A DNA stretch of 64,000 bases from Photobacterium sanctipauli (GTDB lineage Bacteria > Pseudomonadota > Gammaproteobacteria > Enterobacterales > Vibrionaceae): contig NZ_PYMA01000006.1 of the NCBI RefSeq assembly GCF_003026495.1, positions 1-64,000 on the forward strand, read 5' to 3'. How positions within the stretch are numbered: position 1 is the first letter of the stretch; each line of letters starts with the position of its first letter. This document shows positions 47,321 to 56,085 of this stretch, one piece after another. The position numbers were made by a program, and so were the translations under genes. The notes under the pieces are model-generated. The model was not told the origin of the DNA. It did not search any database and saw nothing but the letters and a program-made list of their open reading frames with translations.

Positions 47321-48758
47321 TTATAAACCTAAACTCGAAAAAATTATATATTTTATAGAAAAGAGCTCTTTGAAAGTTAAAAATGCATAAAGCATATAAG
47401 AACAATGAAATAGTCAAACAAGTAAAAATTCTTATCAAATCACTTTCAATCGACATTGAAAGAAAATAGCCGATAAATGCTGAAAAAATAACAGAAAAAT
47501 AGATTGGAAAAACTATTTTAATCTGCTTAATCGTATTAACCCTTGATAGTTTTCCAGTATAGTAAGTGTTAATAATAAGACACAAATACATTTGAATTGC
47601 AATTCCAATACATATAGCGGTTAAACCATATTTGAATGAAATCACTATAATAATAGTCATTATTACTTTTTTGATCACTTCAAGCTTTAGAAATAAGTCA
47701 GATCTACCTTTTACTTTTAATAAGTTTAAATTTATAGCATGTAGTGGATAAACCATATAAGCAATACATAATATTGATATATATACCGGTATCTCCTTCC
47801 ATTCTTCACTTAATAAGATACTAATAAGAGGCTCAGAGATTACAGCTATCCCAACCATAATAGGAAAAACGACCATACATGCTAGCTGAATGGTTGACTG
47901 TAAAGCCTCATCTGTGTAATTTGAGTTTGAATTCTCAATACTACTCAACATAGGATATGTAACATTCTGTATCACAGTAGATAGTGTCGTAGCAGGAAGC
48001 ATCGATAGTTGCTTAGACTGTGTAAATCTTCCTAGCGTTGATGGATCAAAATACTTCCCAATTAGAACAAGATATATATTATTGTATACCGTGTCTAATA
48101 AACTAGACAATAATAGTTTTGACCCGAATCCAAATAGACTTCTAAATCTTGTTAGACTGAATTTAGGTTTTATCTTTAATGGATAATACACATAAAAAAA
48201 TGTTGTATTTAATATAGATTGAGTTAAAACTTGTAAAGCTAAAGATAAAGTTCCAAAACCATTAGTGGCTAATAATATTGCTATCAAACCACTAAATAAT
48301 GCACTAAAAAATGAAATTTTCGCTTGCAACTTAAAATTCATTTCAACTATAGTTTTAGTTTTATGTATCAAACTTAAGGAGTTAACTACGATAGGTAAAG
48401 CTATTATTTTTATCAGTAAAGAAAGTTCAGGCTCATTATAGAATAAAGAAATCTTATCTGCTAATAGAAAAAGAATCAGATATATTATTACTGAAACCAA
48501 TATATTAAATACATATACTGTTGAATAATCTAAATTATCTGCATTCTTTTTCCTAATTAATGCAGCGCTAAATCCGCTATCTACAAACACATTAGAAATA
48601 GCAATAAAAATCGTTAACATTCCTATTAAACCATACGATTTCGGACCCAATAGTCTTGCCAAAACAATCATGATTAACAATTGAATTATTTGAGTAAGAA
48701 ATCTTTCTACTGCACTCCATTTTAGGCCTTTTACAGCCTTTTTCGCTAAACCTTGCAT
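47301..48758 (-). CDS. wzx: Wzx-type flippase (MOP/polysaccharide transporter family)
   Basis: The 485-residue protein begins with the family motif AVKGLKWSAVERFLTQIIQLL and carries MIVLARLLGPKSYGLIGM, then about 12 to 14 hydrophobic helices. It matches the WzxC-like branch of the MOP superfamily. Wzx flips the undecaprenyl-linked repeat unit to the periplasmic face for Wzy. It lies directly after rmlA (1 bp) and overlaps the aminotransferase gene. Confidence 0.93.
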   Translation of the reverse strand: MQGLAKKAVKGLKWSAVERFLTQIIQLLIMIVLARLLGPKSYGLIGMLTIFIAISNVFVDSGFSAALIRKKNADNLDYSTVYVFNILVSVIIYLILFLLADKISLFYNEPELSLLIKIIALPIVVNSLSLIHKTKTIVEMNFKLQAKISFFSALFSGLIAILLATNGFGTLSLALQVLTQSILNTTFFYVYYPLKIKPKFSLTRFRSLFGFGSKLLLSSLLDTVYNNIYLVLIGKYFDPSTLGRFTQSKQLSMLPATTLSTVIQNVTYPMLSSIENSNSNYTDEALQSTIQLACMVVFPIMVGIAVISEPLISILLSEEWKEIPVYISILCIAYMVYPLHAINLNLLKVKGRSDLFLKLEVIKKVIMTIIIVISFKYGLTAICIGIAIQMYLCLIINTYYTGKLSRVNTIKQIKIVFPIYFSVIFSAFIGYFLSMSIESDLIRIFTCLTISLFLYALCIFNFQRALFYKIYNFFEFRFINEKYKC

Positions 48759-48759
48759 T

Positions 48760-49635
48760 CTAGCTCTTTACTATATCTCGTAAATATTGACCATAAGAAT
48801 TTTTTGACATCAGTTCTGCTCGAGTACGTAATTTGTCAAGTTCCAGCCATCCGTTGTTAAAGCCAATTTCTTCTAAACACGCAATCTTAAACCCTTGCCT
48901 TTTTTCTATTGTCTCAACAAATTGAGCAGCCTCAAGTAAACTTTCATGTGTTCCAGTATCTAACCAAGCAAATCCTCTACCTAGCATTTCGACATTCAAG
49001 TTATTTCGGCTTAAGTAGAATTCATTCAATGTCGTAATCTCAAGCTCCCCCCTCTTTGAAGGTTTAACTTCTTTAGCTAAATTAACTACATTGTTATCGT
49101 AAAAGTATAGGCCTGTCACAGCATAGTTACTTTTAGGCGTTTCTGGTTTTTCTTCTATTGATATCGCTTTTTGATTAGAGTCAAACTCAACAACACCAAA
49201 CCTTTCAGGATCTTTTACCTGATAACCAAAAACAGTTGCACCTTCACCATTTTCTGCCTTTCTAACAGCTTCTTTCAACTTAGGCGAAAAAGACTGACCA
49301 TAAAATATGTTATCTCCAAGCACTAAACAAGCAGCATCATCAGAGATAAAATCCTCTGCAATTATAAACGCTTGTGCTAATCCTTCAGGTCTAGCTTGTA
49401 CCTCATATTTTAATGAGATTCCAAATTGACTACCATCACCAAGGAGTCTTTTAAAGCTTTCGTTATCTTCTGGAGTAGTTATTATTAATATATCCCGAAT
49501 ACCAGCAAGCATCAAAACTGATAACGGATAATAAATCATAGGTTTATCGTATACAGGTAGTAATTGCTTAGATACACCCATTGTTATTGGATATAAGCGC
49601 GTACCTGAACCACCAGCTAGAATAATACCTTTCAT
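48760..49635 (-). CDS. rmlA: Glucose-1-phosphate thymidylyltransferase
   Basis: RmlA makes dTDP-glucose from dTTP and glucose 1-phosphate. The 291-residue protein starts [18 protein letters not shown] and contains [26 protein letters not shown] and the [13 protein letters not shown] segment, all typical of RmlA. It is 9 bp behind rmlB and feeds it. The absence of rmlC and rmlD means the pathway branches before rhamnose. Confidence 0.97.
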   Translation of the reverse strand: MKGIILAGGSGTRLYPITMGVSKQLLPVYDKPMIYYPLSVLMLAGIRDILIITTPEDNESFKRLLGDGSQFGISLKYEVQARPEGLAQAFIIAEDFISDDAACLVLGDNIFYGQSFSPKLKEAVRKAENGEGATVFGYQVKDPERFGVVEFDSNQKAISIEEKPETPKSNYAVTGLYFYDNNVVNLAKEVKPSKRGELEITTLNEFYLSRNNLNVEMLGRGFAWLDTGTHESLLEAAQFVETIEKRQGFKIACLEEIGFNNGWLELDKLRTRAELMSKNSYGQYLRDIVKS

Positions 49636-49644
49636 ATGATTTCC

Positions 49645-50709
49645 TTAATCTTTTTTTCCAAGGCGTTCCATACTATAAGAACCATCAAGTACTCGGCTCC
49701 ACCATTTTTTATTATCCAAATACCATTCTACTGTTCTTCGTATACCTGAATCGAATGTTTCTTCTGGAATCCAACCTAATTCATTAGCAATTTTAGTTGC
49801 ATCTATTGCATAGCGAACATCATGTCCTGGACGGTCTGTTACGTATGTGATCAGATCTTGATAATTTGTAACTCCAATGGGTTTTGTCGGGACAAGTTCT
49901 TCTAACAAATTGCAAATAGTTCGAACAACTTCAATGTTAGTTTTTTCGTTATGACCGCCAATATTATAAGTTTCGCCTATTTTTCCTTTTGTAACGACGG
50001 TATACAATGCTCGAGCATGGTCTTCAACAAAAAGCCAATCACGTATCTGCATACCGTCACCATATACAGGTAGCGCTTTCCCATCTAGTGCATTAAGGAT
50101 TACTAATGGAATTAGCTTTTCTGGAAAGTGGTATGGACCATAATTGTTTGAGCAGTTTGTAATAATGGTTGGAATGCCATAGGTACGAAGCCAGGCACGT
50201 ACTAGATGATCACTTGATGCTTTTGAGGCAGAATAAGGACTGCTTGGCGCATAAGCAGTATTCTCTTTAAATAAGTCATCTGTATCTTCCAAATCACCAT
50301 ATACTTCATCAGTCGAAATATGATGAAAACGAAAGCCAGCCTTTTCATCGCCAGTCAATGTATTCCAATACATTCTGGATGCTTCAAGCAAATTATAAGT
50401 ACCTACAACATTTGTCTCGATGAAAGCAGCGGGACCATCAATTGACCGATCAACATGTGATTCTGCCGCCAAATGCATCACCGCATCAGGTTGGTATTTC
50501 GTAAATATTCGGTCGAGTTCATTACGATCACAAATATCAACCAGTTCAAAATTGTAACGCTCGTCAAAATCCACATCTGATAATGATTCTAAATTTCCAG
50601 CATATGTTAATTTATCTACATTTATTACAGTGTCTTTTGTATTTCTTATTATATGACGAATTACTGCTGAACCAATAAAGCCTGCACCACCAGTTATGAG
50701 TATTTTCAT
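49645..50709 (-). CDS. rmlB: dTDP-glucose 4,6-dehydratase
   Basis: RmlB converts dTDP-glucose to dTDP-4-keto-6-deoxyglucose. The 354-residue extended SDR has [16 protein letters not shown], the catalytic STDEVYGDL (Thr-Asp-Glu triad) and [10 protein letters not shown]. It is the first sugar gene of the operon, following a hairpin terminator after wzc. Its product is the substrate of the VioA-like aminotransferase at 46229. Confidence 0.97.
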   Translation of the reverse strand: MKILITGGAGFIGSAVIRHIIRNTKDTVINVDKLTYAGNLESLSDVDFDERYNFELVDICDRNELDRIFTKYQPDAVMHLAAESHVDRSIDGPAAFIETNVVGTYNLLEASRMYWNTLTGDEKAGFRFHHISTDEVYGDLEDTDDLFKENTAYAPSSPYSASKASSDHLVRAWLRTYGIPTIITNCSNNYGPYHFPEKLIPLVILNALDGKALPVYGDGMQIRDWLFVEDHARALYTVVTKGKIGETYNIGGHNEKTNIEVVRTICNLLEELVPTKPIGVTNYQDLITYVTDRPGHDVRYAIDATKIANELGWIPEETFDSGIRRTVEWYLDNKKWWSRVLDGSYSMERLGKKD

Positions 50710-50767
50710 TTTTATCTCTTATTTATTAGCTTAGTTATCTAATTAAGCTTTGAATTTTATTCTTAAA

Positions 50768-50800
50768 ATAAAAAAGAGGTATCTGTACAGTACCTCTTTA
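50768..50800 (-). terminator. Intra-operon terminator between wzc and rmlB
   Basis: AAAGAGGTA (50773-50781) and TACCTCTTT (50791-50799) form a perfect 9-bp stem with a 9-nt loop. A T run follows on the minus strand. It lies 20-50 bp past the wzc stop. Transcription of the sugar genes must pass it or start anew. Confidence 0.8.
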
Positions 50801-50816
50801 ATAATTTATATAATTC

Positions 50817-52979
50817 TTATTTTTGCGATTCATAACTATAATTATAATAACCATAGTTACCACCATAATAACTGCTCGCCTTACGCACAACAGCATTCAA
50901 AATAAAGCCTTTCACTTCAATACCGTTTTGCTCAAAACGCTGTTTAGTTATTTCAATTTCTTTCACTGCATTTTGGCCAAAGCGCCCAACCAGTAATGTA
51001 GTACCCGCATGGGCCCCGACTATAGCAGGGTCGGTTACCGCTAGAATTGGCGGGGTATCGACAATTACAATGTCGTAGTTTTTTGAAGCCCAATCCATTA
51101 ACTCTTTAAAACGCGGATGCATTAACAATTCAGATGGGTTTGGTGGTACATCACCACGACCAATGAAATCGAGCCCTTCAACACCAGGTTGCTTTAACAA
51201 AGATTCAATATTCGTTTGGCCACTTAAGAAATCGGAAAGGCCTGGTTTATGACTAACCGCCATTTGCTTTTCCATACGCCCTTTCCGCATATCAGCATCA
51301 ATAACTAGTACTTTTGAGCCAGATTTAGCGACAACGGCTGCCATGTTGGCTGAAACGAAGGATTTGCCGATACCAGGACTTGGACCTGAGATCATCAATA
51401 TATTGTTTTTCGCTTCCATCATAGCGAAATGCAAACTGGTACGTAGGCTTCTAAGAGCCTCGATAGAAAGGTCAGCAGGATTAGAAACTGCTAATAGCGT
51501 ATCTTCAACTGTCAGCTGTTTTTTACTTTTTTGTTTTTTCTCAAGCTCTATTTGCCAGTCAGACATTGGCACACTGGCATATACCGGCAAACCAATACTT
51601 TCAATTTCATCGGGGTTTTCAACACCTCGATGGAAAGCTGCACGCAATAGAGCAATTGCTACTGCCAGCATTCCACCAAGTAATGTTGCCAATACCACAA
51701 TCAGAGACTTTTTAGGCTTCACTGCACGGGTATATGACTGAGCGACATCCAAAATACGAACGTTACCTACCGTACTGGCTTTCATGATATTCAGCTCTTG
51801 CACTTTGTTTAATAACTGAACATAGATTTGCTGGTTGACTTCAACATCTCGGGTTAGGCGCAACACTTCCCGTTGGGTTTTCGGTAGTTTCTGTACTTGG
51901 CGATTTAAGCGGTCACGCTCACCTAAGAGGGTTTGTCGTTTATCAAGAAGAGCTATATATGCTGGGTGTTCTTTTGTAAAACGCTGTGAAATTTCACTCT
52001 CTTTAAAAGTCAATTCATTGAGTTGCGCTTCAAGTTTTACCATTACATCAAGAGTTGATTTTGCTTCTAGTCCCAAATCAATTGATTCATTTTCTTGACG
52101 GAATTGGTTTAGCATATCTTCAGATGCAGTCAATTCTGTTTTAATGTCGGGCAAATGAGTACGCAAAAAAGCTAAACTATTTTCAGCTTCAGCTGAGTTA
52201 CGCGCTACATTTTGCAAAAAGTAATTCTGACTAATATCGTTAAGAATTTCTTCAATGTCTGCGCGCTCTTCGCCCTCATAAGAGAGTTGCAAAATCCCTG
52301 TTTGCTTTCCTCGCTCACTCACAGATAGGTTTTTCTGCAAGCTTTGAATCGCATCTAACCGTGAACGTTTAACAACAGTAAACGAATCATTAGCCTCAGC
52401 ACTGATAGAGGACACAAATAATGTGAACTCGCCCTCTTGTGCAATTTCTCCCACTTTACCGTTTAATACTATACGTTCATTAGTGTCAACTAATTCATAT
52501 TCACCAGTTTCAGCATCTACAACCGTTAAAGTAAACACAGGGGCATCGATATATTTCGGAATATCGAAGCGGCTAATTTCTACTCGATTACTGACGCCTT
52601 GAATACGAGCCAGGCCTTTGCCGATAACAGGTAGATAATTAGGTGTTGCAACTGTGGTTAAGTTCAACTTATCAACAGTTTTGCCTAAGATCATTCTTGA
52701 TTTAATGATCTCAATCTCAGTAGATGAAGATGACTCACTGGCAAACAGTTCGCCCATTTCGCCTAAAGCCGGCATACCAGAGTTTTTTTGTTCAACTTGA
52801 ATAAGTGCATCGGCTTTATAAACAGGTGTTGCCAATAGCGCATAAATAACGCCAACAATAGCAAACAGAAAGGTAAGCGCGATAATACTCCAGCGATTAT
52901 CGAGCAAGATACCAAACAACTTACCTAAATCAATTTCATCCGATTCTTGTTTGGCTTGTATATTTTGATTAATGGTCAT
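50817..52979 (-). CDS. wzc: Wzc polysaccharide co-polymerase and BY-kinase
   Basis: The 720-residue inner-membrane protein regulates chain length and export. It has a first membrane helix (WSIIALTFLFAIVGVIYALLA, about 33-53), the Wzz domain, a long periplasmic coiled coil and a second membrane helix (SLIVVLATLLGGMLAVAIAL, about 425-445). The C-terminal kinase has Walker A (SGPSPGIGKS), Walker A' (VLVIDADMRKGR) and Walker B (IVIVDTPPI). The C-terminus has a tyrosine cluster (SSYYGGNYGYYNYSYESQK), the autophosphorylation site. It follows wza directly after 61 bp. The usual phosphatase gene wzb is not between them. Confidence 0.96.
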   Translation of the reverse strand: MTINQNIQAKQESDEIDLGKLFGILLDNRWSIIALTFLFAIVGVIYALLATPVYKADALIQVEQKNSGMPALGEMGELFASESSSSTEIEIIKSRMILGKTVDKLNLTTVATPNYLPVIGKGLARIQGVSNRVEISRFDIPKYIDAPVFTLTVVDAETGEYELVDTNERIVLNGKVGEIAQEGEFTLFVSSISAEANDSFTVVKRSRLDAIQSLQKNLSVSERGKQTGILQLSYEGEERADIEEILNDISQNYFLQNVARNSAEAENSLAFLRTHLPDIKTELTASEDMLNQFRQENESIDLGLEAKSTLDVMVKLEAQLNELTFKESEISQRFTKEHPAYIALLDKRQTLLGERDRLNRQVQKLPKTQREVLRLTRDVEVNQQIYVQLLNKVQELNIMKASTVGNVRILDVAQSYTRAVKPKKSLIVVLATLLGGMLAVAIALLRAAFHRGVENPDEIESIGLPVYASVPMSDWQIELEKKQKSKKQLTVEDTLLAVSNPADLSIEALRSLRTSLHFAMMEAKNNILMISGPSPGIGKSFVSANMAAVVAKSGSKVLVIDADMRKGRMEKQMAVSHKPGLSDFLSGQTNIESLLKQPGVEGLDFIGRGDVPPNPSELLMHPRFKELMDWASKNYDIVIVDTPPILAVTDPAIVGAHAGTTLLVGRFGQNAVKEIEITKQRFEQNGIEVKGFILNAVVRKASSYYGGNYGYYNYSYESQK

Positions 52980-53040
52980 AAGTATTCAACAAGTATAAGT
53001 GCTTTAGATTGTGAAGGATTCATACGATATTGACATACCG

Positions 53041-54183
53041 TTATGGCCAAGTTCTTACACGCAGTGCGGCTTCCGTTAAGTCGTTAAAGCCACTGATAGT
53101 TGGTACAAGCTGTGAGATAACTCGATTCCAGCGAACAATTGGGGCAGCGGTTACATACACAATATCGTATGGTTCAAGTTCGAACTCAGTACCGATAACA
53201 AGCGCAGATGCATCTTGAATATTAAGCTGATATACATTGGCTAACGTACTATCTTGGTCGTTGTTAACATTACTACGAATTACAAACACACCTGTTGCAT
53301 CTGCCGAAAGCTGGTTAATCCCACCTACATTGCTAAGCGCCTCGGTTAAGCTCATGCCTGCGCGGTCAATTTTAAGCAGTTGCGGGTCGTTCACTTCGCC
53401 CATCACGAATACTTTTTGTGCATCGTTGCGCGGAACATGAACAATATCGCCAGGGCGCAAGAGACGATTTTGGGTTAAATCACCACGCTGCATCAATGCA
53501 TACAGAGAAACATTTTCCTCTGTTCCTTCTCGAGTCAATGTCACATTGCGCCAATCGGCATCTTCAGCCAAACCACCAGCACGGTTAATCGCATCCAATA
53601 AAGTCAGCGGTACATTGGTAATCGCTTGCTGACCTGCTTTATCGACCTCGCCTGTTATGTACACCTTTTGAGAACGAAACGAAGCAACATTAACATCAAC
53701 TTGTGGGCTTTCAATATAAGCGGCTAAACGGCGTGCCATTTCATCACGCACTTCAGTCACTGTCTTTCCTTCAACTTTAACCAAGCCAATGTATGGATAG
53801 AAAATCGTGCCATCGGCATGCACCCAGTTACCCGCTTCAGCCGAACTACGATATGAACCAGCAGGAATAGTGAGCTCAGGATGATCCCATATGGTCACAT
53901 TTAGGATATCACCAGGGCCAATACGATATTGATAACGGGCAATTTCTGCATCTAACGCTGTATTTACCTGCGAGTAGACTTTTGGTGTTTTAAATTGGCT
54001 AACCGCAGCCGCAGTGAGTGGGTAGACGTTTACTTGCTCATTAATATCTGACTCAGCACCTTGTGCATCATTACTCGCAATAACATTCTTGTTATCGACA
54101 GTTAAATGTGAACCTGGCACTGTACATCCCGCAAGCATGGCCGTCGCCATTGCGGTAAAAAGAAGCTTCTTTGTGAAATGCAT
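53041..54183 (-). CDS. wza: Outer-membrane polysaccharide export lipoprotein Wza
   Basis: Wza forms the octameric outer-membrane channel for capsule or exopolysaccharide. The 380-residue protein has a lipoprotein signal with lipobox LAGC (Cys20). It has the polysaccharide export domain ([20 protein letters not shown]), then SLBB domains ([11 protein letters not shown] and [10 protein letters not shown]), and a short C-terminal amphipathic helix ending in WP. It is the first gene of the operon; its leader carries the ops/JUMPstart element about 190 bp upstream. Confidence 0.96.
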   Translation of the reverse strand: MHFTKKLLFTAMATAMLAGCTVPGSHLTVDNKNVIASNDAQGAESDINEQVNVYPLTAAAVSQFKTPKVYSQVNTALDAEIARYQYRIGPGDILNVTIWDHPELTIPAGSYRSSAEAGNWVHADGTIFYPYIGLVKVEGKTVTEVRDEMARRLAAYIESPQVDVNVASFRSQKVYITGEVDKAGQQAITNVPLTLLDAINRAGGLAEDADWRNVTLTREGTEENVSLYALMQRGDLTQNRLLRPGDIVHVPRNDAQKVFVMGEVNDPQLLKIDRAGMSLTEALSNVGGINQLSADATGVFVIRSNVNNDQDSTLANVYQLNIQDASALVIGTEFELEPYDIVYVTAAPIVRWNRVISQLVPTISGFNDLTEAALRVRTWP

Positions 54184-54370
54184 AATTTGTAATCGATAAT
54201 AAAAAGATAAGGATAAGCTTGATCTGAATAATCAAGTTGCAGCCAAACATTGTGCACTTGCTTGGCTGTCATAAATTTTTTTATGGAATTTATTGAACAG
54301 TAGCTAGATGCAACTACCGTGCTCATGTGGTGAATTTTAACCATTAGGATGCCTAATTAGTGTAATCACC

Positions 54371-54400
54371 CATGCTACCGCCCTTAGGTTATGGCTCCCA
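54371..54400 (-). promoter_or_regulatory. ops/JUMPstart element (RfaH recruitment site)
   Basis: On the minus strand 54383-54371 reads GGGCGGTAGCATG, which matches the ops core GGCGGTAGCNTG. It is preceded by GGGAGCCATAACCTAA, which resembles the rest of JUMPstart. It points into wza, about 190 bp upstream of its start. RNA polymerase pausing here would recruit RfaH, encoded at 1989-2486. Confidence 0.9.
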
Positions 54401-54536
54401 ATGACCGTAATTTGATATATTTTTAACTAGTTACGTTGTACTTTAGAGTGTGCGTTTTTGCTAACTCAATCTTTCAACAACCGAACCTCATAATCAAGCT
54501 GACTAAAGGAGGCTTTAGCTAACATACGTAAAAGTG

Positions 54537-54553
54537 GTGTGTATTTTACACAC
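54537..54553. promoter_or_regulatory. Perfect palindrome, candidate operator between wza and yjbE
   Basis: GTGTGTA and TACACAC (7 bp arms, 3-bp spacer) form a perfect inverted repeat about 150 bp upstream of the ops element and 300 bp upstream of yjbE. The symmetry and position suggest a dimeric regulator, but I cannot name it. Confidence 0.4.
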
Positions 54554-54782
54554 ATTTTCCCCTAAACAAAAGTGAGTTTTTAGCTTCTGCTTTCTATCTT
54601 GCTCGACCTTGCACTTCCTAATTTATTAATTACGCATCTTATCAACTCACAACAATCCTTCTGACAAAAGCACCTAGCTTTGTATTTGCTCTATTATCGT
54701 GATTTAGAGCACTAAGGTGTAAATCTTTTGTTTCACCATTCGTGTTTGATTGCACATTTTAACTAACCGCCATATCATTGCA

Positions 54783-54811
54783 TTGAAGGCAATTGCTTTT
54801 AGAGTTATTTA
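54783..54811 (+). promoter_or_regulatory. Candidate yjbE promoter
   Basis: TTGAAG at 54783-54788 and TATTTA at 54806-54811 are separated by 17 bp, 45 bp upstream of yjbE. The match to sigma-70 boxes is moderate. Confidence 0.35.
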
Positions 54812-54856
54812 GAATAACGATTGATTTGTGAACTTTTATTACTGTAAGGGAATAGG

Positions 54857-55174
54857 ATGAAAAAGAGTGCTATTGCTCTGCTAGCGGCAATGACCATGGC
54901 TAGCTCTGCATTTGCAGCAACTGAAACAGGCTCTACTGCTGGTACGGCTGGTGGTACAACTGGTTCTACAGCTGGTGCAACCTCTACAACTGCTGCGACT
55001 GCAGGTGGTACAACTGGCGCAGCAGCTGGTACTGCTGGTGCAACCGCGGCCGCAGCTGGCGGTATTACTGCAACAGCTGTTGCTGCAGGTATTGCAGTTA
55101 CTGTTGCAGCTGTTGCCGTTGCTGATTCTGGTAATAACAACACCAGCACCAACAGTAACTCTACTCAGGGTTAA
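54857..55174 (+). CDS. yjbE: Small exported Thr/Ala-rich protein YjbE (GfcA-like)
   Basis: The 105-residue protein has a signal peptide (MKKSAIALLAAMTMASSAFA). A low-complexity Gly/Thr/Ala region with TAGGTTG-type repeats follows, then a hydrophobic stretch (GGITATAVAAGIAVTVAAVAVA) and a DSGNNNTST tail. It resembles E. coli YjbE and GfcA, the first gene products of the yjbEFGH and gfc exopolysaccharide operons. A very good ribosome binding site precedes the ATG. A strong terminator follows, so it may be made in excess over yjbFGH. Function is not established; a paralogue lies at 25027-25353. Confidence 0.82.
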   Translation: MKKSAIALLAAMTMASSAFAATETGSTAGTAGGTTGSTAGATSTTAATAGGTTGAAAGTAGATAAAAGGITATAVAAGIAVTVAAVAVADSGNNNTSTNSNSTQG

Positions 55175-55212
55175 TAGAAAGCTAAAGACACATAAAAACA
55201 GCTGTGTATCCC

Positions 55213-55241
55213 ATAACCGCACTCTTGTGCGGTTATTTTTT
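55213..55241 (+). terminator. Terminator/attenuator between yjbE and yjbF
   Basis: ATAACCGCAC (55213-55222) and GTGCGGTTAT (55227-55236) form a perfect 10-bp stem with a TCTT loop, followed by six Ts. Partial read-through would set the ratio of yjbE to yjbFGH. Confidence 0.88.
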
Positions 55242-55339
55242 GTATTCATGCTAGCTTTAAAGTTAAGTTTCCGTTAAAACAACAACTTAGTAGCAGATTT
55301 TTACTTTTCGTTTTTTGCTGTATAAGGAATTATTGCCGG

Positions 55340-56065
55340 ATGCAACCTTTCCTCTTTAAAAAGTGTATAGCGCTTTTGTGTTCAGTCGCCCTTCTGGCCC
55401 TTACTGGCTGTAGCCAGAAATTCAAAGATGTTAACGATACCCTCTCGCTAGCTTTTTTTGGCGATCCTGATGTCGAACTTCAGAGTGATGAAATCACTAA
55501 CTTACCCTATGCCAGCATCTATGCCCGTGTTGATGATGGCCCTCAGGCTTTTATGGTGCTAGCACTAGCTGAATCAAAGCCATCTTTGAGTTCCAACCAA
55601 TCAAGTCAGCAGAATAACACACCAGAGAAGTTACAGCTTAAATGGCTATCTTCTGACGGTGGTATGTTAGTCACCGAACATGGCCGGTTAGTTAAAACCC
55701 TTAATTTACCCGTTGGCAACCTAGTCAATATTGCCAGCCAGCAAGTTGACCCATTGCAAGCAGGTTTGCACTTGCCCAACTCGCCTAAAACTTGGCAACG
55801 TATTATAGATTGGCAGCCAGGCTATCACTTCGGCTACACATTAACCTCGACGTTTGACCAACAAGGTACTGAAATCATCATGGTTAACCAGCAGCCAGTT
55901 GAGGCCATGCATTTTAAAGAAGCCGTATATGTGGAAGAGCTGGATATGAGCTATAACAACCAATTTTGGATTGAGCCAACGACAGGTAAAGTGCTTAAAT
56001 CACAACAAAAATTGGCACCTGGGCTGCCCTATATTGACATTACGCTCTTGAAGCCGTTTTCTTAG
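55340..56065 (+). CDS. yjbF: Exopolysaccharide lipoprotein YjbF (GfcB-like)
   Basis: The 241-residue protein has a lipoprotein signal with lipobox LTGC at residues 21-24 and then the YjbF/GfcB family body, starting FKDVNDTLSLAFFG. Members are outer-membrane lipoproteins encoded with YjbG and YjbH. It is followed by yjbG after 20 bp with ribosome binding site GGGGAAGGA. It probably helps export or assembly of the polymer; no enzymatic role is known. Confidence 0.87.
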   Translation: MQPFLFKKCIALLCSVALLALTGCSQKFKDVNDTLSLAFFGDPDVELQSDEITNLPYASIYARVDDGPQAFMVLALAESKPSLSSNQSSQQNNTPEKLQLKWLSSDGGMLVTEHGRLVKTLNLPVGNLVNIASQQVDPLQAGLHLPNSPKTWQRIIDWQPGYHFGYTLTSTFDQQGTEIIMVNQQPVEAMHFKEAVYVEELDMSYNNQFWIEPTTGKVLKSQQKLAPGLPYIDITLLKPFS

Positions 56066-56085
56066 AACTAGGGGAAGGAATAATA

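Larger units (their letters stand above)
54184..54856. other. Divergent regulatory region between wza and yjbE
   Basis: The 673-bp spacer contains the JUMPstart/ops element for the minus-strand operon, a perfect GTGTGTA/TACACAC palindrome at 54537-54553 and a CTAAAG/CTTTAG inverted repeat near 54503-54517. Candidate promoter elements lie just before yjbE. No gene is evident in the long leader between the ops site and wza. Confidence 0.65.

Noticed and set aside
54881-55249. Cys/Ser-rich 122-codon frame antisense to yjbE
   Set aside because: It results from GCA/ACT-type repeats of yjbE read on the other strand.
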